64,000 nt of DNA, taken from contig JAGQRH010000015.1 of the NCBI GenBank assembly GCA_020425605.1, forward strand, positions 39,517 to 103,516, written 5' to 3'. A program made the translations under genes and the position numbers. Positions 24,701-31,563 of the stretch are shown one piece after another (the stretch's first letter is position 1; every line of letters starts with the position of its first letter). The notes under the pieces were generated by a model, which searched no databases, was not told the DNA's origin, and saw only the letters and a list, made by a program, of their open reading frames with translations. The stretch comes from Planctomycetota bacterium. GTDB lineage: Bacteria > Planctomycetota > UBA8742 > UBA2392.

Positions 24701-26327
24701 CGTAGAGGCGCGCCGGGTCAAATCGGTACGTGCGCGCCGGGTTGTCGAGAGCGAGCTGGTATTCGTCGTAGCCTTGCGCGAGCAAGTCGTTGCGACGTTT
24801 CTCGTCTACCTCGACCAGGGCTTGCTCTTCATATTCACGGCCGAGATTAAAGTGCGCGACGTGATTTTCCGGGTCGTAGCGAAGGGCGTTCTTCCAGAGT
24901 GAGACGCTGCCTACCCACGGCTTCGTTGCCTCCACGGTCGCCCAAGTGGCGAGGACAGTCACGACAACTGCCAGCACGCCGACGGCGGGCGCGAGGGTCA
25001 GTCGCAAGGTCTGGCGCTTGCGGGCCTGTTCCACGCCAAGGATCAGCAGCGCGGCGATCGCGATGCAGAATCCGATGCTGGGTATGTAGAGGTAGCGCTC
25101 GGCGAAGACTGTACCGATCTGGACAGCGAAGTTGCTTACCGGCGCCAGCGCAATCAGGAACCACAATGCACCGAAGCCGAGAAGCCCAACCAGCATGTGC
25201 GGACGCGAGTCCCAGCCGTGCTTGTTCGCGACCTTCCAGCCGTGCCAGCCGGCCGCAAGCAGCCCGACCAGCAACAGCAACCCGATCGACACTGATAGCG
25301 ACAGCCCGGTCTGCACCGGCATGTCCACCGCCGCGTGCATGGGCCAGCCGATCAGCAGCACCTGGAAATCGCGCGCAATCGCCGACGTCGCCGTGAGCAG
25401 CGACTGGAGCTTGCCGTCGCCGTAAGGCTCACGCATCAGTCCGCTGCCTATATGCGACGCCAGCGCCGTGAACAACGCGGCAATCCCCCAGAACGGCGCC
25501 TGCGCTATGGCCTTCCTGGCACGCGGCATGGCGTGCAGTGCGCCGCCGCGAAACAGCTCGATCAGCAGCAGCAGCGCCGGCAAGACGACGGCCGTCATCT
25601 TGGACATCAGCGCACACATGAAGAACAGGACTGCGAGGATATAGCTGAGGCGCGTACTCTCACGTACGCGCTGAACGAACGACTGGCTGGACATCAGCCC
25701 TGTGCGCGAGCGCCGGGCGGACAGGTAGAAATTGGCAGACACCAGAAGGAAGAAAGTGCTCAGCAGGTCTTTGCGCGATGAAAGCCAGCTCACAGCCTCG
25801 ACGTGCACAGGATGCACGGCAAACAGCACGCCGGCCACGCCGCCAATCCAGCGACGGCCAGTCAGGCGCGCGGCGAACAGCATCACCAGTAGCGAGTTGA
25901 ATACATGCAGAAGCAGGTTCGTCGCGTGATAGGCGCGCGGATCATACTGGTCGAATGCGTAGTTGATGGCGTAGCTGAGGTCGCGCAGGGGCAGGTATTC
26001 GTTGCCGAGCTCTTCGCGCGGGGCCATCGGGTTGAACATGGCCTGGATGTGCTGCCACGACAGCCCGCGGATGAAGCGGTTGTCGGTGATCAGCCAGTTG
26101 TCGTCCCAGTTGGTGAACCCGTTGTGCATCCCCTGCCAGTAGGCAACGCAGGCCAAAACCACGATCGCCCCCGCAAACACCCACAACAGCCAGCGCGGCG
26201 ACGGCAATGCTGCCGACAGCGTAGCCTGGACAGCAGTAAGCGGCTCGGGCTTGTTCTCGGGCTGGGGGTCCGCAGACACGGCGGCGCCCGCGGATTGCTT
26301 TCGTTTCTTCTTGTTCTTCTTGCTCAC
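21756..26327 (-). CDS. TMTC-like polytopic membrane protein with very long TPR domain
   Basis: The product has 1523 residues. A Lys-rich cytoplasmic start (MSKKNKKKRK) leads into the first helix at about 46-64. The luminal-loop motif NGFTNWDDNWLITDN at 69-83 is the mark of TMTC/PMT-like GT-C proteins, with Asp75 and Asp76 in the place of the catalytic acidic pair. About ten helices follow to residue 480, including HPVHVEAVSWLSSRKDLLS. TPRs fill the remaining 1000 residues, far longer than in usual bacterial relatives. GT-C members transfer sugars from lipid carriers, but bacterial TMTC-like proteins are untested. The start is GTG with a weak ribosome-binding site. Confidence 0.8.
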   Translation of the reverse strand: MSKKNKKKRKQSAGAAVSADPQPENKPEPLTAVQATLSAALPSPRWLLWVFAGAIVVLACVAYWQGMHNGFTNWDDNWLITDNRFIRGLSWQHIQAMFNPMAPREELGNEYLPLRDLSYAINYAFDQYDPRAYHATNLLLHVFNSLLVMLFAARLTGRRWIGGVAGVLFAVHPVHVEAVSWLSSRKDLLSTFFLLVSANFYLSARRSRTGLMSSQSFVQRVRESTRLSYILAVLFFMCALMSKMTAVVLPALLLLIELFRGGALHAMPRARKAIAQAPFWGIAALFTALASHIGSGLMREPYGDGKLQSLLTATSAIARDFQVLLIGWPMHAAVDMPVQTGLSLSVSIGLLLLVGLLAAGWHGWKVANKHGWDSRPHMLVGLLGFGALWFLIALAPVSNFAVQIGTVFAERYLYIPSIGFCIAIAALLILGVEQARKRQTLRLTLAPAVGVLAVVVTVLATWATVEATKPWVGSVSLWKNALRYDPENHVAHFNLGREYEEQALVEVDEKRRNDLLAQGYDEYQLALDNPARTYRFDPARLYAAMALNQVHREKPEKALALLEEAKSHIDLPWRDARAKADIEALIANPRGLALSRLGRHEEAIAAFEEALSKSDRYAGAHLNLCSELSRMALDADPVDEDLLNKARSHLADYERMRSEDALLIEARARLNLAEFDRRLALSGKGGGKDIPPELQPLIDESRNLYGRLVEMRDNGATPHMALAGTLIEAADAFSRGRQADPTAEKYLRRALVLAPEYLGLRYLIAQYLFEKADLLKQKGEGVVPTLAEATRMLSEELNRHPDYKPALVLKAAGLRQQAVDRAYALKRDWRSEYVSIKKDDGDPTWEGLITTLKGSKRFREELRVVTTLLREAIETDPDNEEGHAIIAGSGIQITQGMWWTFDDQLRADAEELLRIAFNARPVDGEVAAKLTGFYLELAEELIRKPKTEVPEEERRAAMDDLLKNMLTLSERARNILSRKLFRIADKVAKDEMKLRDENGEFMDLSEGARKLAASEFMRAASVLNPENVEALDWLKSFYKEQGNFDEALKAFRKLIDALKDRPELMHGVYLSLGQLQLDFGQDLLSRYKEKLRRDQKEEAKQLRDQAVQAYLDALETTGILLDEPENPEKLNLPIRMRGTAAQRLAYLLISDAEKYYTVALEAYALAPLDFANEIAEVREKRAWFVRNAGERKRELEEIRAQKLKADPAANVGDLTQQIIELERRIAKEEAEDLVRQGRLSDAMKRLDEAFRSPTPALYAVRGEIHLAMAKEQKDTDERDAFAVKAARDFVRASTDPVALIKGAQLYWADEGLKFEEDRIVRARNAFTQAVAVIDAAQITMDENTPEYQRYTELRKQARAELNNMSALAVGYLAGARRLKEDGKYSEALDYVDHALELQGAQMRTYQLKADILLDLAKAQPDKQAEYFGLARDVYSSALRIDGLLTGQRVLLMIDLAGLLLDKMDDRRGAKEWAARAGDQLRAVEKDGITEGEAKRMGEEEKKQYLAALDLYRSRLSDLEARLK

Positions 26328-26418
26328 GGGCGGACTTTACGGGGTCCTGCCGGGGAAACGTGCATGATAACGGCCGTCAAAGACTACACAAACGGGGGTC
26401 GCGGAAAAGCCTGACAAA

Positions 26419-26448
26419 CCGCCAAGAGCCGCCAAGGACCGCAAAGAA
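26419..26448. repeat. Three degenerate decamer repeats (CCGCCAAGAG type)
   Basis: Three adjacent ten-base units, CCGCCAAGAG, CCGCCAAGGA and CCGCAAAGAA, lie between the TMTC-like gene and rplT. Similar CCGCCAAG tandem arrays occur between genes in other bacterial genomes; this recollection is unverified. Confidence 0.6.
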
Positions 26449-26493
26449 CTACAACAGCACTTAGCGCTTCATCGCAATAGCCTTGAACGCAGA

Positions 26494-26517
26494 AGCCCAT
26501 CGTTCACACGATGGGCT
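26494..26517 (-). terminator. Hairpin after rplT, probable terminator
   Basis: A perfect 10-bp stem (26494-26503 with 26508-26517) lies 24 bases past the rplT stop. The following minus-strand bases are not T-rich, so termination may be weak or need a factor. Confidence 0.6.
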
Positions 26518-26540
26518 CTGTGGAGACTTGTTTGCCGGTC

Positions 26541-26891
26541 TTACTTGGCCGACTTGACGGCTTCGATGACCTTGCTGAACGCCTGCGGGTCGCGGATGGC
26601 GAGCTCGCTAAGGCTCTTGCGGTTCAACTCAATGTTCGCCTTCTTCAGCAGGTGAATCAGGTTGCTGTAGGTCAGGCCGTGGGCGCGTGCCGCGGCGCTG
26701 AGGCGCGTGATCCAGAGGCGGCGGAAATCGCGCTTGCGGAGCGCACGGTGGAACCATGCATAGCGCCAGGCGCGTTCAACGGCGACACGGGCCTGACGAT
26801 AGTTCTTGCGGCGGCCCCAGTAGCCCTTGGCAAGCTTGCGGAACTTCTTCTTGCGCGCGTGGCGCGGTACACGGCTTACGGAATGCGGCAT
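26541..26891 (-). CDS. rplT: 50S ribosomal protein L20
   Basis: The product has 116 residues, the normal length. It carries KKKFRKLAKGYWGRRKNYR, then VERAWRYAWFHRALRKRDFR and RLWITRLSAAARAHGLTYS, all conserved in L20. L20 binds 23S rRNA early in 50S assembly and in several bacteria represses its own operon. It is the last gene of infC-rpmI-rplT here. Confidence 0.97.
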   Translation of the reverse strand: MPHSVSRVPRHARKKKFRKLAKGYWGRRKNYRQARVAVERAWRYAWFHRALRKRDFRRLWITRLSAAARAHGLTYSNLIHLLKKANIELNRKSLSELAIRDPQAFSKVIEAVKSAK

Positions 26892-26962
26892 GTCTGGTCT
26901 CCTTGGGTTGCCGTCCGGGTGAGGAACTCCTCAGCTTGTGGCCGGTACGGTTGTCCCTGAAT

Positions 26963-27202
26963 TTATTCGCTCTTGGACTGTGGCGGCGTCGGTGCCGGCG
27001 GCTGACGGCGAACGCCCATCAGCTTTGCAACGTTGCGCGCATGAGTGGCAGAAAGCACGTGAGCGTGGCGCTTGTTACGGCGACGCTTCGGGCTCTTGGC
27101 GCTCATCAAGTGCGAGCGGCCCGAGTTGTAGTGCTTGATCTTGCCCTTCTTGGTGACCTTGAAGCGCTTGGCAGCGCCTTTGTGGGTCTTCATCTTCGGC
27201 AT
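26963..27202 (-). CDS. rpmI: 50S ribosomal protein L35
   Basis: The product has 79 residues, starting MPKMKTHKGAAKRFKVTKKG. The KHYNSGRSHLMSAKSPKRRR segment is typical. The C-terminus carries an extra Pro-rich tail of about twelve residues (QPPAPTPPQSKSE). It lies between infC and rplT. Confidence 0.96.
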   Translation of the reverse strand: MPKMKTHKGAAKRFKVTKKGKIKHYNSGRSHLMSAKSPKRRRNKRHAHVLSATHARNVAKLMGVRRQPPAPTPPQSKSE

Positions 27203-27297
27203 GGCTCTCTCCTTGGTACCCGGGCGGGCGGCTTGCGCCGACTTGTAACCGCAAGGGCGACCTGCAATTCCCCCTGAGGGGGCGGCTTAGATAACAA

Positions 27298-27327
27298 AGG
27301 CCCGGCCCCCTGTGAAGGGCCGGGCCT
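27298..27327 (-). terminator. Hairpin between infC and rpmI
   Basis: A perfect 11-bp stem (27298-27308 with 27317-27327) lies 13 bases past the infC stop; TTGTTAT follows on the minus strand. It could attenuate read-through into rpmI-rplT rather than end all transcription. Confidence 0.65.
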
Positions 27328-27339
27328 CGAATTCAGTGA

Positions 27340-28038
27340 CTAGTTGCTGCCGGCCTTTTCGGTCTCGGCGGGCGCGGCTGCGGCTTCCTTGGCTTTGGCC
27401 GCGGCCTCGCGTGCGGCCTTGGCCTTGGCAATGGCCTCGGCTGCCGCCTTTTCCTTGGCAGCCTCAAGCTGCTTCTTGCGGGCGTTGCGCTCTTCCGGCG
27501 TCAGCGGCGTCAGCAGCAGATGCATGCGCTTGCCTTCGCGGCGGATCGGCGACTCAACCTTGCTGAGTTCTTTCAGGTCTTCCACAAACCGACGCAGTAG
27601 CTCTTCTCCGCGCTCGGTGTGCGCCATTTCGCGGCCCTTGAACCAAACCTGGATCAGCACCTTGTCACCCTTTTCGAGGAAGCCGTTCGACTTCTTCATG
27701 GCGACCTGGATGTCGTGCTCAGCGGTATTCGGGTGAAGACGGACGCCTTTGACCTTGGCCTGGTGCGCCTTGGGGCCCTTCTGCTTCTTCTTGAGTGTGT
27801 ATTTGTACTGGCCATAGTTCATGATCTTGCAGACCGGCGGCCTCGCCGTCGGCGAGACTTCTACGAGATCAAGACCGGCCTCTTCGGCCAGGCGCAACGC
27901 GGCATCGGTGTCGATTTCACCGTGGTTGACACCTTCGTGGTCAATCAGCTGGACGCGCGGAATGCGGATACGACGGTTGATGCGATGGTCGGTGCCTTTG
28001 GCGGCAGCGATCGGAGGTGGACGACGCTTTGACCTCAT
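27340..28038 (-). CDS. infC: Translation initiation factor IF-3 with Ala/Lys-rich extension
   Basis: The product has 232 residues; typical IF-3 has about 180. The N-domain begins at DHRINRRIRIPRVQLID, and LVEVSPTARPPVCKIMNYGQ is the family signature. The C-domain includes GDKVLIQVWFKGREMAHTE. After about residue 186 comes an Ala/Lys/Glu-rich helical tail of some 46 residues with no counterpart in short IF-3. The start is ATG preceded by AGGAG, not the rare AUU used in E. coli, so autoregulation through the start codon is not expected. IF-3 controls 30S initiation fidelity. Confidence 0.96.
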   Translation of the reverse strand: MRSKRRPPPIAAAKGTDHRINRRIRIPRVQLIDHEGVNHGEIDTDAALRLAEEAGLDLVEVSPTARPPVCKIMNYGQYKYTLKKKQKGPKAHQAKVKGVRLHPNTAEHDIQVAMKKSNGFLEKGDKVLIQVWFKGREMAHTERGEELLRRFVEDLKELSKVESPIRREGKRMHLLLTPLTPEERNARKKQLEAAKEKAAAEAIAKAKAAREAAAKAKEAAAAPAETEKAGSN

Positions 28039-28193
28039 AGACTCCTATCGAACTACAGGTTTGGGCTCCTGGCGAACAAAGGGGCCGCCCAACGGCGTCC
28101 CCGGCACATCGGAGCCAACTCAACTCCATAAACTATAGCAGGCGTGATTTTGTGGACAACCGGCGGCCCTGCTTTGTACCGGGGTTTAAAGCA

Positions 28194-28220
28194 ACCAGCC
28201 GGCCTTGTGGGCCGGCTGGT
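28194..28220 (-). promoter_or_regulatory. Strong hairpin in the infC leader, candidate attenuator
   Basis: A perfect 11-bp stem (28194-28204 with 28210-28220, loop five bases) lies about 155 bases upstream of infC. No minus-strand gene ends before it, so it is more likely a leader element than a terminator for another gene. A short TTTAAA follows. Confidence 0.55.
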
Positions 28221-28233
28221 AAGGGATTTAGGT

Positions 28234-28300
28234 GCGCAGGCGAACAGAGATAACTTCCGTCCCCCTTAAAAACGAAAGTCCCGATCCTGCCCGCCTGCGC
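28234..28300 (-). ncRNA. Structured infC leader RNA, candidate ribosomal-protein (L20-type) leader
   Basis: On the minus strand a 9-bp outer stem (28234-28242 with 28292-28300) encloses an inner 8-bp stem with one G-U pair (28253-28260 with 28272-28279). Just downstream comes the 11-bp hairpin at 28194-28220. Nested helices followed by a terminator-like hairpin ahead of infC-rpmI-rplT match the logic of L20-controlled leaders in Firmicutes. The L20-binding sequence itself is not proven here. Confidence 0.45.
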
Positions 28301-28544
28301 GAACCAGCCTGAAACCGGGTTCCCCCCCTTAAAGGAAACCAGCATCCTCAGGCCAGCAAAGCTCTCGTTGTCAATGCAGGAACTATACCCTGCGACTTGT
28401 CATAGCGGGGTCATTTTAATGGTTTCGATCAACATCGCGCCCAATTCCTGCAAAGGCAGTGTTCGATGATTGCGAATTGGCAAATGCGCACCGATCCGCT
28501 TCAGTCCGGGCGGCTACGCCGCCGATAGAGCCGGGGAGGTCCCC

Positions 28545-29108
28545 GTGTTCAAGCGCATCACCGAGAAAATCAAGAAAGCCTGGGCTGAGGCAGCGCCGCC
28601 AAGCACGGCCGCGCCGCGCACAAACCCGTTCGCACGTATCGTCGGCCGACTCAACCTGCGCAACGCGGGCCAGCTTCGAGAAAGCCTGTGGGGCCTGCTT
28701 TGGCAGCGCAACCGGGTCGTCGCACTGGATTGTTCGCAGATCAGGTTCATGGATATCGGCGCGCTGGCCGTGCTGATCGAGTTTGCGCAGACCTGCCGCG
28801 ACACCGGCGTACATCTGCGCCTGGTCGAGCCCAGCGACCAGATGCATGCCTCGTTCTCAATGTACGGACTAACCGATGTGCTGGTGACGCTGGCCGAGTT
28901 CATCGAGCTGGACGGCATGCTGATAGTGCTTGAGGAAGACTTCGCAGACAGCATCCGGCTGCCCATTGTGAAGGACGCAGAGCCGGCGATCGCCACAAAC
29001 CAGGCAGTCGATATCTCCGCCAGCCGGCGCGTGCCGACCATCGTTGAGGAAGAAGACTTCCCCGAGTCGATCCGCATCGTCGCCGCGCCGTCGTACTTCC
29101 CCGGCTGA
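28545..29108 (+). CDS. STAS-domain protein without the phosphorylatable Ser
   Basis: The product has 187 residues from a GTG at 28545, which follows GGGGAGG at good spacing. The STAS fold spans about residues 29-120, including VVALDCSQIRFMDIGALAVL. In anti-sigma-factor antagonists this site reads FMDSSGLAVL, with a phosphorylated Ser; here the two Ser are Ile and Gly, so kinase control by the usual route is lost. The C-terminal part carries a short motif twice: EEDFADSIRL and EEDFPESIRI. The gene stands alone between divergent infC and a convergent phosphatase gene. It is probably a scaffold or partner-binding protein in a signalling complex. Confidence 0.75.
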   Translation: MFKRITEKIKKAWAEAAPPSTAAPRTNPFARIVGRLNLRNAGQLRESLWGLLWQRNRVVALDCSQIRFMDIGALAVLIEFAQTCRDTGVHLRLVEPSDQMHASFSMYGLTDVLVTLAEFIELDGMLIVLEEDFADSIRLPIVKDAEPAIATNQAVDISASRRVPTIVEEEDFPESIRIVAAPSYFPG

Positions 29109-29241
29109 TTCTCCTCGCGCGGAGCCGCAGGGCGACCCCACTCCGCGAGAGCCTGTCTTTGACTCCGCATGTCGCGCCAAACGATTCGCCTCATGAAGCC
29201 GTCTGCGGGTGCCACGCGGCTCCCGGCGCCTCTGCGCCACG

Positions 29242-29721
29242 TTAGCCCTTTAGCAACTCAGCGTGCTTCTCAACCCATTCTCGCTGTTCAGAAGTGTCCG
29301 GCACCCTGACCCGCCGGGCGGCTGTGATTGCTTCCCAGGCGGCACCTGGCTCGTGGCCAAGCCGCAGCATGATTGCAGCGGTGGCAAGGCCGGAGCGCCC
29401 GATGCCCGCCCGGCAATGGACGCCGATCGCCTTGCCGGAATCGGCCAGGTCGTGGATGACTTCCGCGAACAGGGTGGATGACTTCGGCACACCGCGATCC
29501 GGGATCGAGTAGCGCATGAAATCGAGCCCGTGCTTCTCGGCCAGCACGACTTCATCGACCAGACCCAGTTCAATCTCCTCGGCCGGCTCAAGCAATGTCA
29601 GCAGCACCTGCAGACCCTGAGCGGCATAGCTGGCGATCTCGTCGTCCAGCCATTCACCGCCGCGAGGCTTCGGCAGAATCGCCAGCCGCTGCGGGATCAC
29701 CCAATACACGTCTGCTTTCAT
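29242..29721 (-). CDS. Dual-specificity / tyrosine protein phosphatase
   Basis: The product has 159 residues. The P-loop HCRAGIGRSG holds nucleophile Cys103 and Arg109. Asp75 in YSIPDRGVP is the general acid. The small size and lack of extra domains fit cytoplasmic DSP-type phosphatases. With kinases elsewhere in the window, it may reverse Ser/Thr or Tyr phosphorylation, but the substrate is unknown. GGAG precedes the ATG. Confidence 0.9.
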   Translation of the reverse strand: MKADVYWVIPQRLAILPKPRGGEWLDDEIASYAAQGLQVLLTLLEPAEEIELGLVDEVVLAEKHGLDFMRYSIPDRGVPKSSTLFAEVIHDLADSGKAIGVHCRAGIGRSGLATAAIMLRLGHEPGAAWEAITAARRVRVPDTSEQREWVEKHAELLKG

Positions 29722-29794
29722 GATTCTCCGATACTACGTTCTCACACAGAGACCACAGAGCGCGCAGAGGTGTGTCGATCCTCCCCGAGAGCCA

Positions 29795-30538
29795 CTAGAT
29801 CGACTGCAGCTTCGACGCGATTTTCAGCAGGTCCTTCGGCGGACTCTTGTGGGTTTCCAGACCTGGGAAACCACTCCACTTGAAGGCCAGGCGCAGGTAG
29901 TTGACGAACAGCGTGTTATGGTGCTCCTCAAGCAGCCTTGCATCGGCCGTCAGGCAGGGGATCTCGATCGCATACGGTGGCCCGCCCGAAACATTGTCCT
30001 TGTGAAGGTCGTCAGGACCAATATCCAGTCGGAAAATGCCTGCCTGCCGCGGGTCTTCCTTGTGCCAGTCCATCCAATCTTCGTATTGCGACTCTATGTA
30101 GCCTCTGTCGGGTCCATCCACACACAGCGCATCAAGACCCTCTTCGCCACTGGGATGGGCACCCATCAGCTGAACGTGGCCGACAACCTTCCACCAGAAC
30201 TTCAAGGACAGGGGGAGCGTGCCGTAGGCAGATTCAAACTCGTCGGTCGGCATGAAGTCGGGATGATCCGCCTCAATGCGATGCGGAATTGGGATGTCTT
30301 CGCCATCCGTGTAGTGGGTGAAATCAAAACCTAGTCGTTCAAGCTCTTCGACGATGGTCTCGACGTTCGCAAGCGCTCGCCGCATGGTCTCGAGTGCCAC
30401 CTCCTCGGCATACCCCACAACTTCACTTCGGCGAATCTGCGGGCCGACTACCTGCATTTCTTCCCACACCAGCTCGTGTTGGCCGGCTTTGTAGCGCCGC
30501 ATCCAGGAACCGGGATCGACCGGATTCGGTTTCGTCAT
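29795..30538 (-). CDS. Hypothetical cytoplasmic protein
   Basis: The product has 247 residues from the ATG at 30538, preceded by AGGA. There is no signal peptide or membrane helix. The N-terminal third is helical (YAEEVALETMRRALANVETI); the middle has a Pro/Asp-rich stretch with PLSLKFWWKVVGHVQLMGAH, which resembles the start of SMI1/KNR4-type modules but is not diagnostic. The C-terminus ends LFVNYLRLAFKWSGFPGLE. I do not recognise the family with confidence. It starts eight bases after the metallo-hydrolase stop and is probably co-transcribed with it. Confidence 0.6.
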   Translation of the reverse strand: MTKPNPVDPGSWMRRYKAGQHELVWEEMQVVGPQIRRSEVVGYAEEVALETMRRALANVETIVEELERLGFDFTHYTDGEDIPIPHRIEADHPDFMPTDEFESAYGTLPLSLKFWWKVVGHVQLMGAHPSGEEGLDALCVDGPDRGYIESQYEDWMDWHKEDPRQAGIFRLDIGPDDLHKDNVSGGPPYAIEIPCLTADARLLEEHHNTLFVNYLRLAFKWSGFPGLETHKSPPKDLLKIASKLQSI

Positions 30539-30546
30539 CTGGCATC

Positions 30547-31395
30547 CTAAAAGGAGATCGGCGGCGGCAGATCTGAAGCGGCCGGCTCGGTTACGCTGAT
30601 CGTGCCGTCTTCCTCGATGGCTACTCTCAGACGGTCGTAGCCGAGGCGGGCCCACTCGGGCAGCTCATTGTTGATCGCCTCGTGCTCGAGGTCGTGGTTG
30701 ATGTGGGTGAAGAACACGCGTTCGCAACCAATCTTCTCGGCCGTCTCGAGTGCATTGGGCAGGCTCATGTGCGTGGGGTGCGGCGCGCGGCGCAGCGCGT
30801 CGAGAATCAGCAGGCGCACGCCCTTGAGCTTGGCAATGCTTTCCGGCGGCACCTCGTTGGTATCGGTGATGTAGGCGCACTCGCCGATGCGGAAGCCGGC
30901 CACGCGCATGCTGCCGTGAATCACCTGCACGGGTAGCACTTCTATTCCGGCAAGATCGAACGGTTCCTGGTCGAAGACGTGCGGGTCCAGCTTGACGATG
31001 CCCTTGTAGTCGTAGTCGGCGTCGAAGATGTAGGCGAATGTCTGCTTGAGGCTTTCCAGTGATTCGGGGTAGGCCCAGAGCTCAAGCGGCACACGGCCGC
31101 CGCCCCAGTACAGCCCGCGCAGGTCATCCAGCCCGTGGCAGTGGTCGGCGTGGGTATGGGTAATCAGCACGCCATGGATGCTGCTGACACCCGCGCGCAG
31201 CATCTGCATGCGCACATCCGGCGTGACGTCGACCAGCAGGCGGCGTTCGTCGTCGCCCGCGCCGATGCGGAACAGCACACTGCTGCGCAGCCGCTTGTTG
31301 AGCGGGTTGCTGGACATGCAGACGGCGCAATCGCAACCGATGGTCGGTATGCCGCTGCTGGTGCCGCTGCCCAGGAATTCCATCTCAATGCGCAT
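30547..31395 (-). CDS. PhnP-like metallo-beta-lactamase-fold hydrolase
   Basis: The product has 282 residues from the ATG at 31395. It begins MEFLGSGTSSGIPTIGCDCAVC, where Cys21, Cys23 and Cys26 match the structural zinc site of PhnP. The catalytic metal motif is THTHADH (80-85 core). Later marks are VIHGSM, YITDTNEVP and FFTHINHDLEHE. PhnP is a cyclic phosphodiesterase of phosphonate metabolism; other relatives such as PqqB have different roles. No phosphonate genes lie nearby. A longer frame to 31479 has no good start signal. Confidence 0.85.
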   Translation of the reverse strand: MRIEMEFLGSGTSSGIPTIGCDCAVCMSSNPLNKRLRSSVLFRIGAGDDERRLLVDVTPDVRMQMLRAGVSSIHGVLITHTHADHCHGLDDLRGLYWGGGRVPLELWAYPESLESLKQTFAYIFDADYDYKGIVKLDPHVFDQEPFDLAGIEVLPVQVIHGSMRVAGFRIGECAYITDTNEVPPESIAKLKGVRLLILDALRRAPHPTHMSLPNALETAEKIGCERVFFTHINHDLEHEAINNELPEWARLGYDRLRVAIEEDGTISVTEPAASDLPPPISF

Positions 31396-31539
31396 GGCCA
31401 CAGCATAACCACATGATGAGAAACCACGAAGGGCAGTTGTCTCGCGCCTATGCGCGAGGCTGCTTTTCTTCGTTGGCAAATGGTCGCCCGACGCCCTATT
31501 GCGGGTACACTGAAATCAATTGCAGGGGATTCATAATGA

Positions 31540-31558
31540 CGTTATAGTTTATATAACG
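31540..31558. promoter_or_regulatory. Palindrome CGTTATA-N5-TATAACG before the lipid-modification operon
   Basis: A perfect 7-bp inverted repeat with a five-base spacer ends five bases before the ATG at 31564, in an unusually AT-rich patch. It overlaps possible -10 sequences (TATAGT) and so may be an operator for the four genes that follow. Confidence 0.5.
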
Positions 31559-31563
31559 CCGTT

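Noticed and set aside
28133..28345. 70-codon minus-strand frame upstream of infC
   Set aside because: It overlaps the structured leader and reads as low-quality sequence without a start signal.
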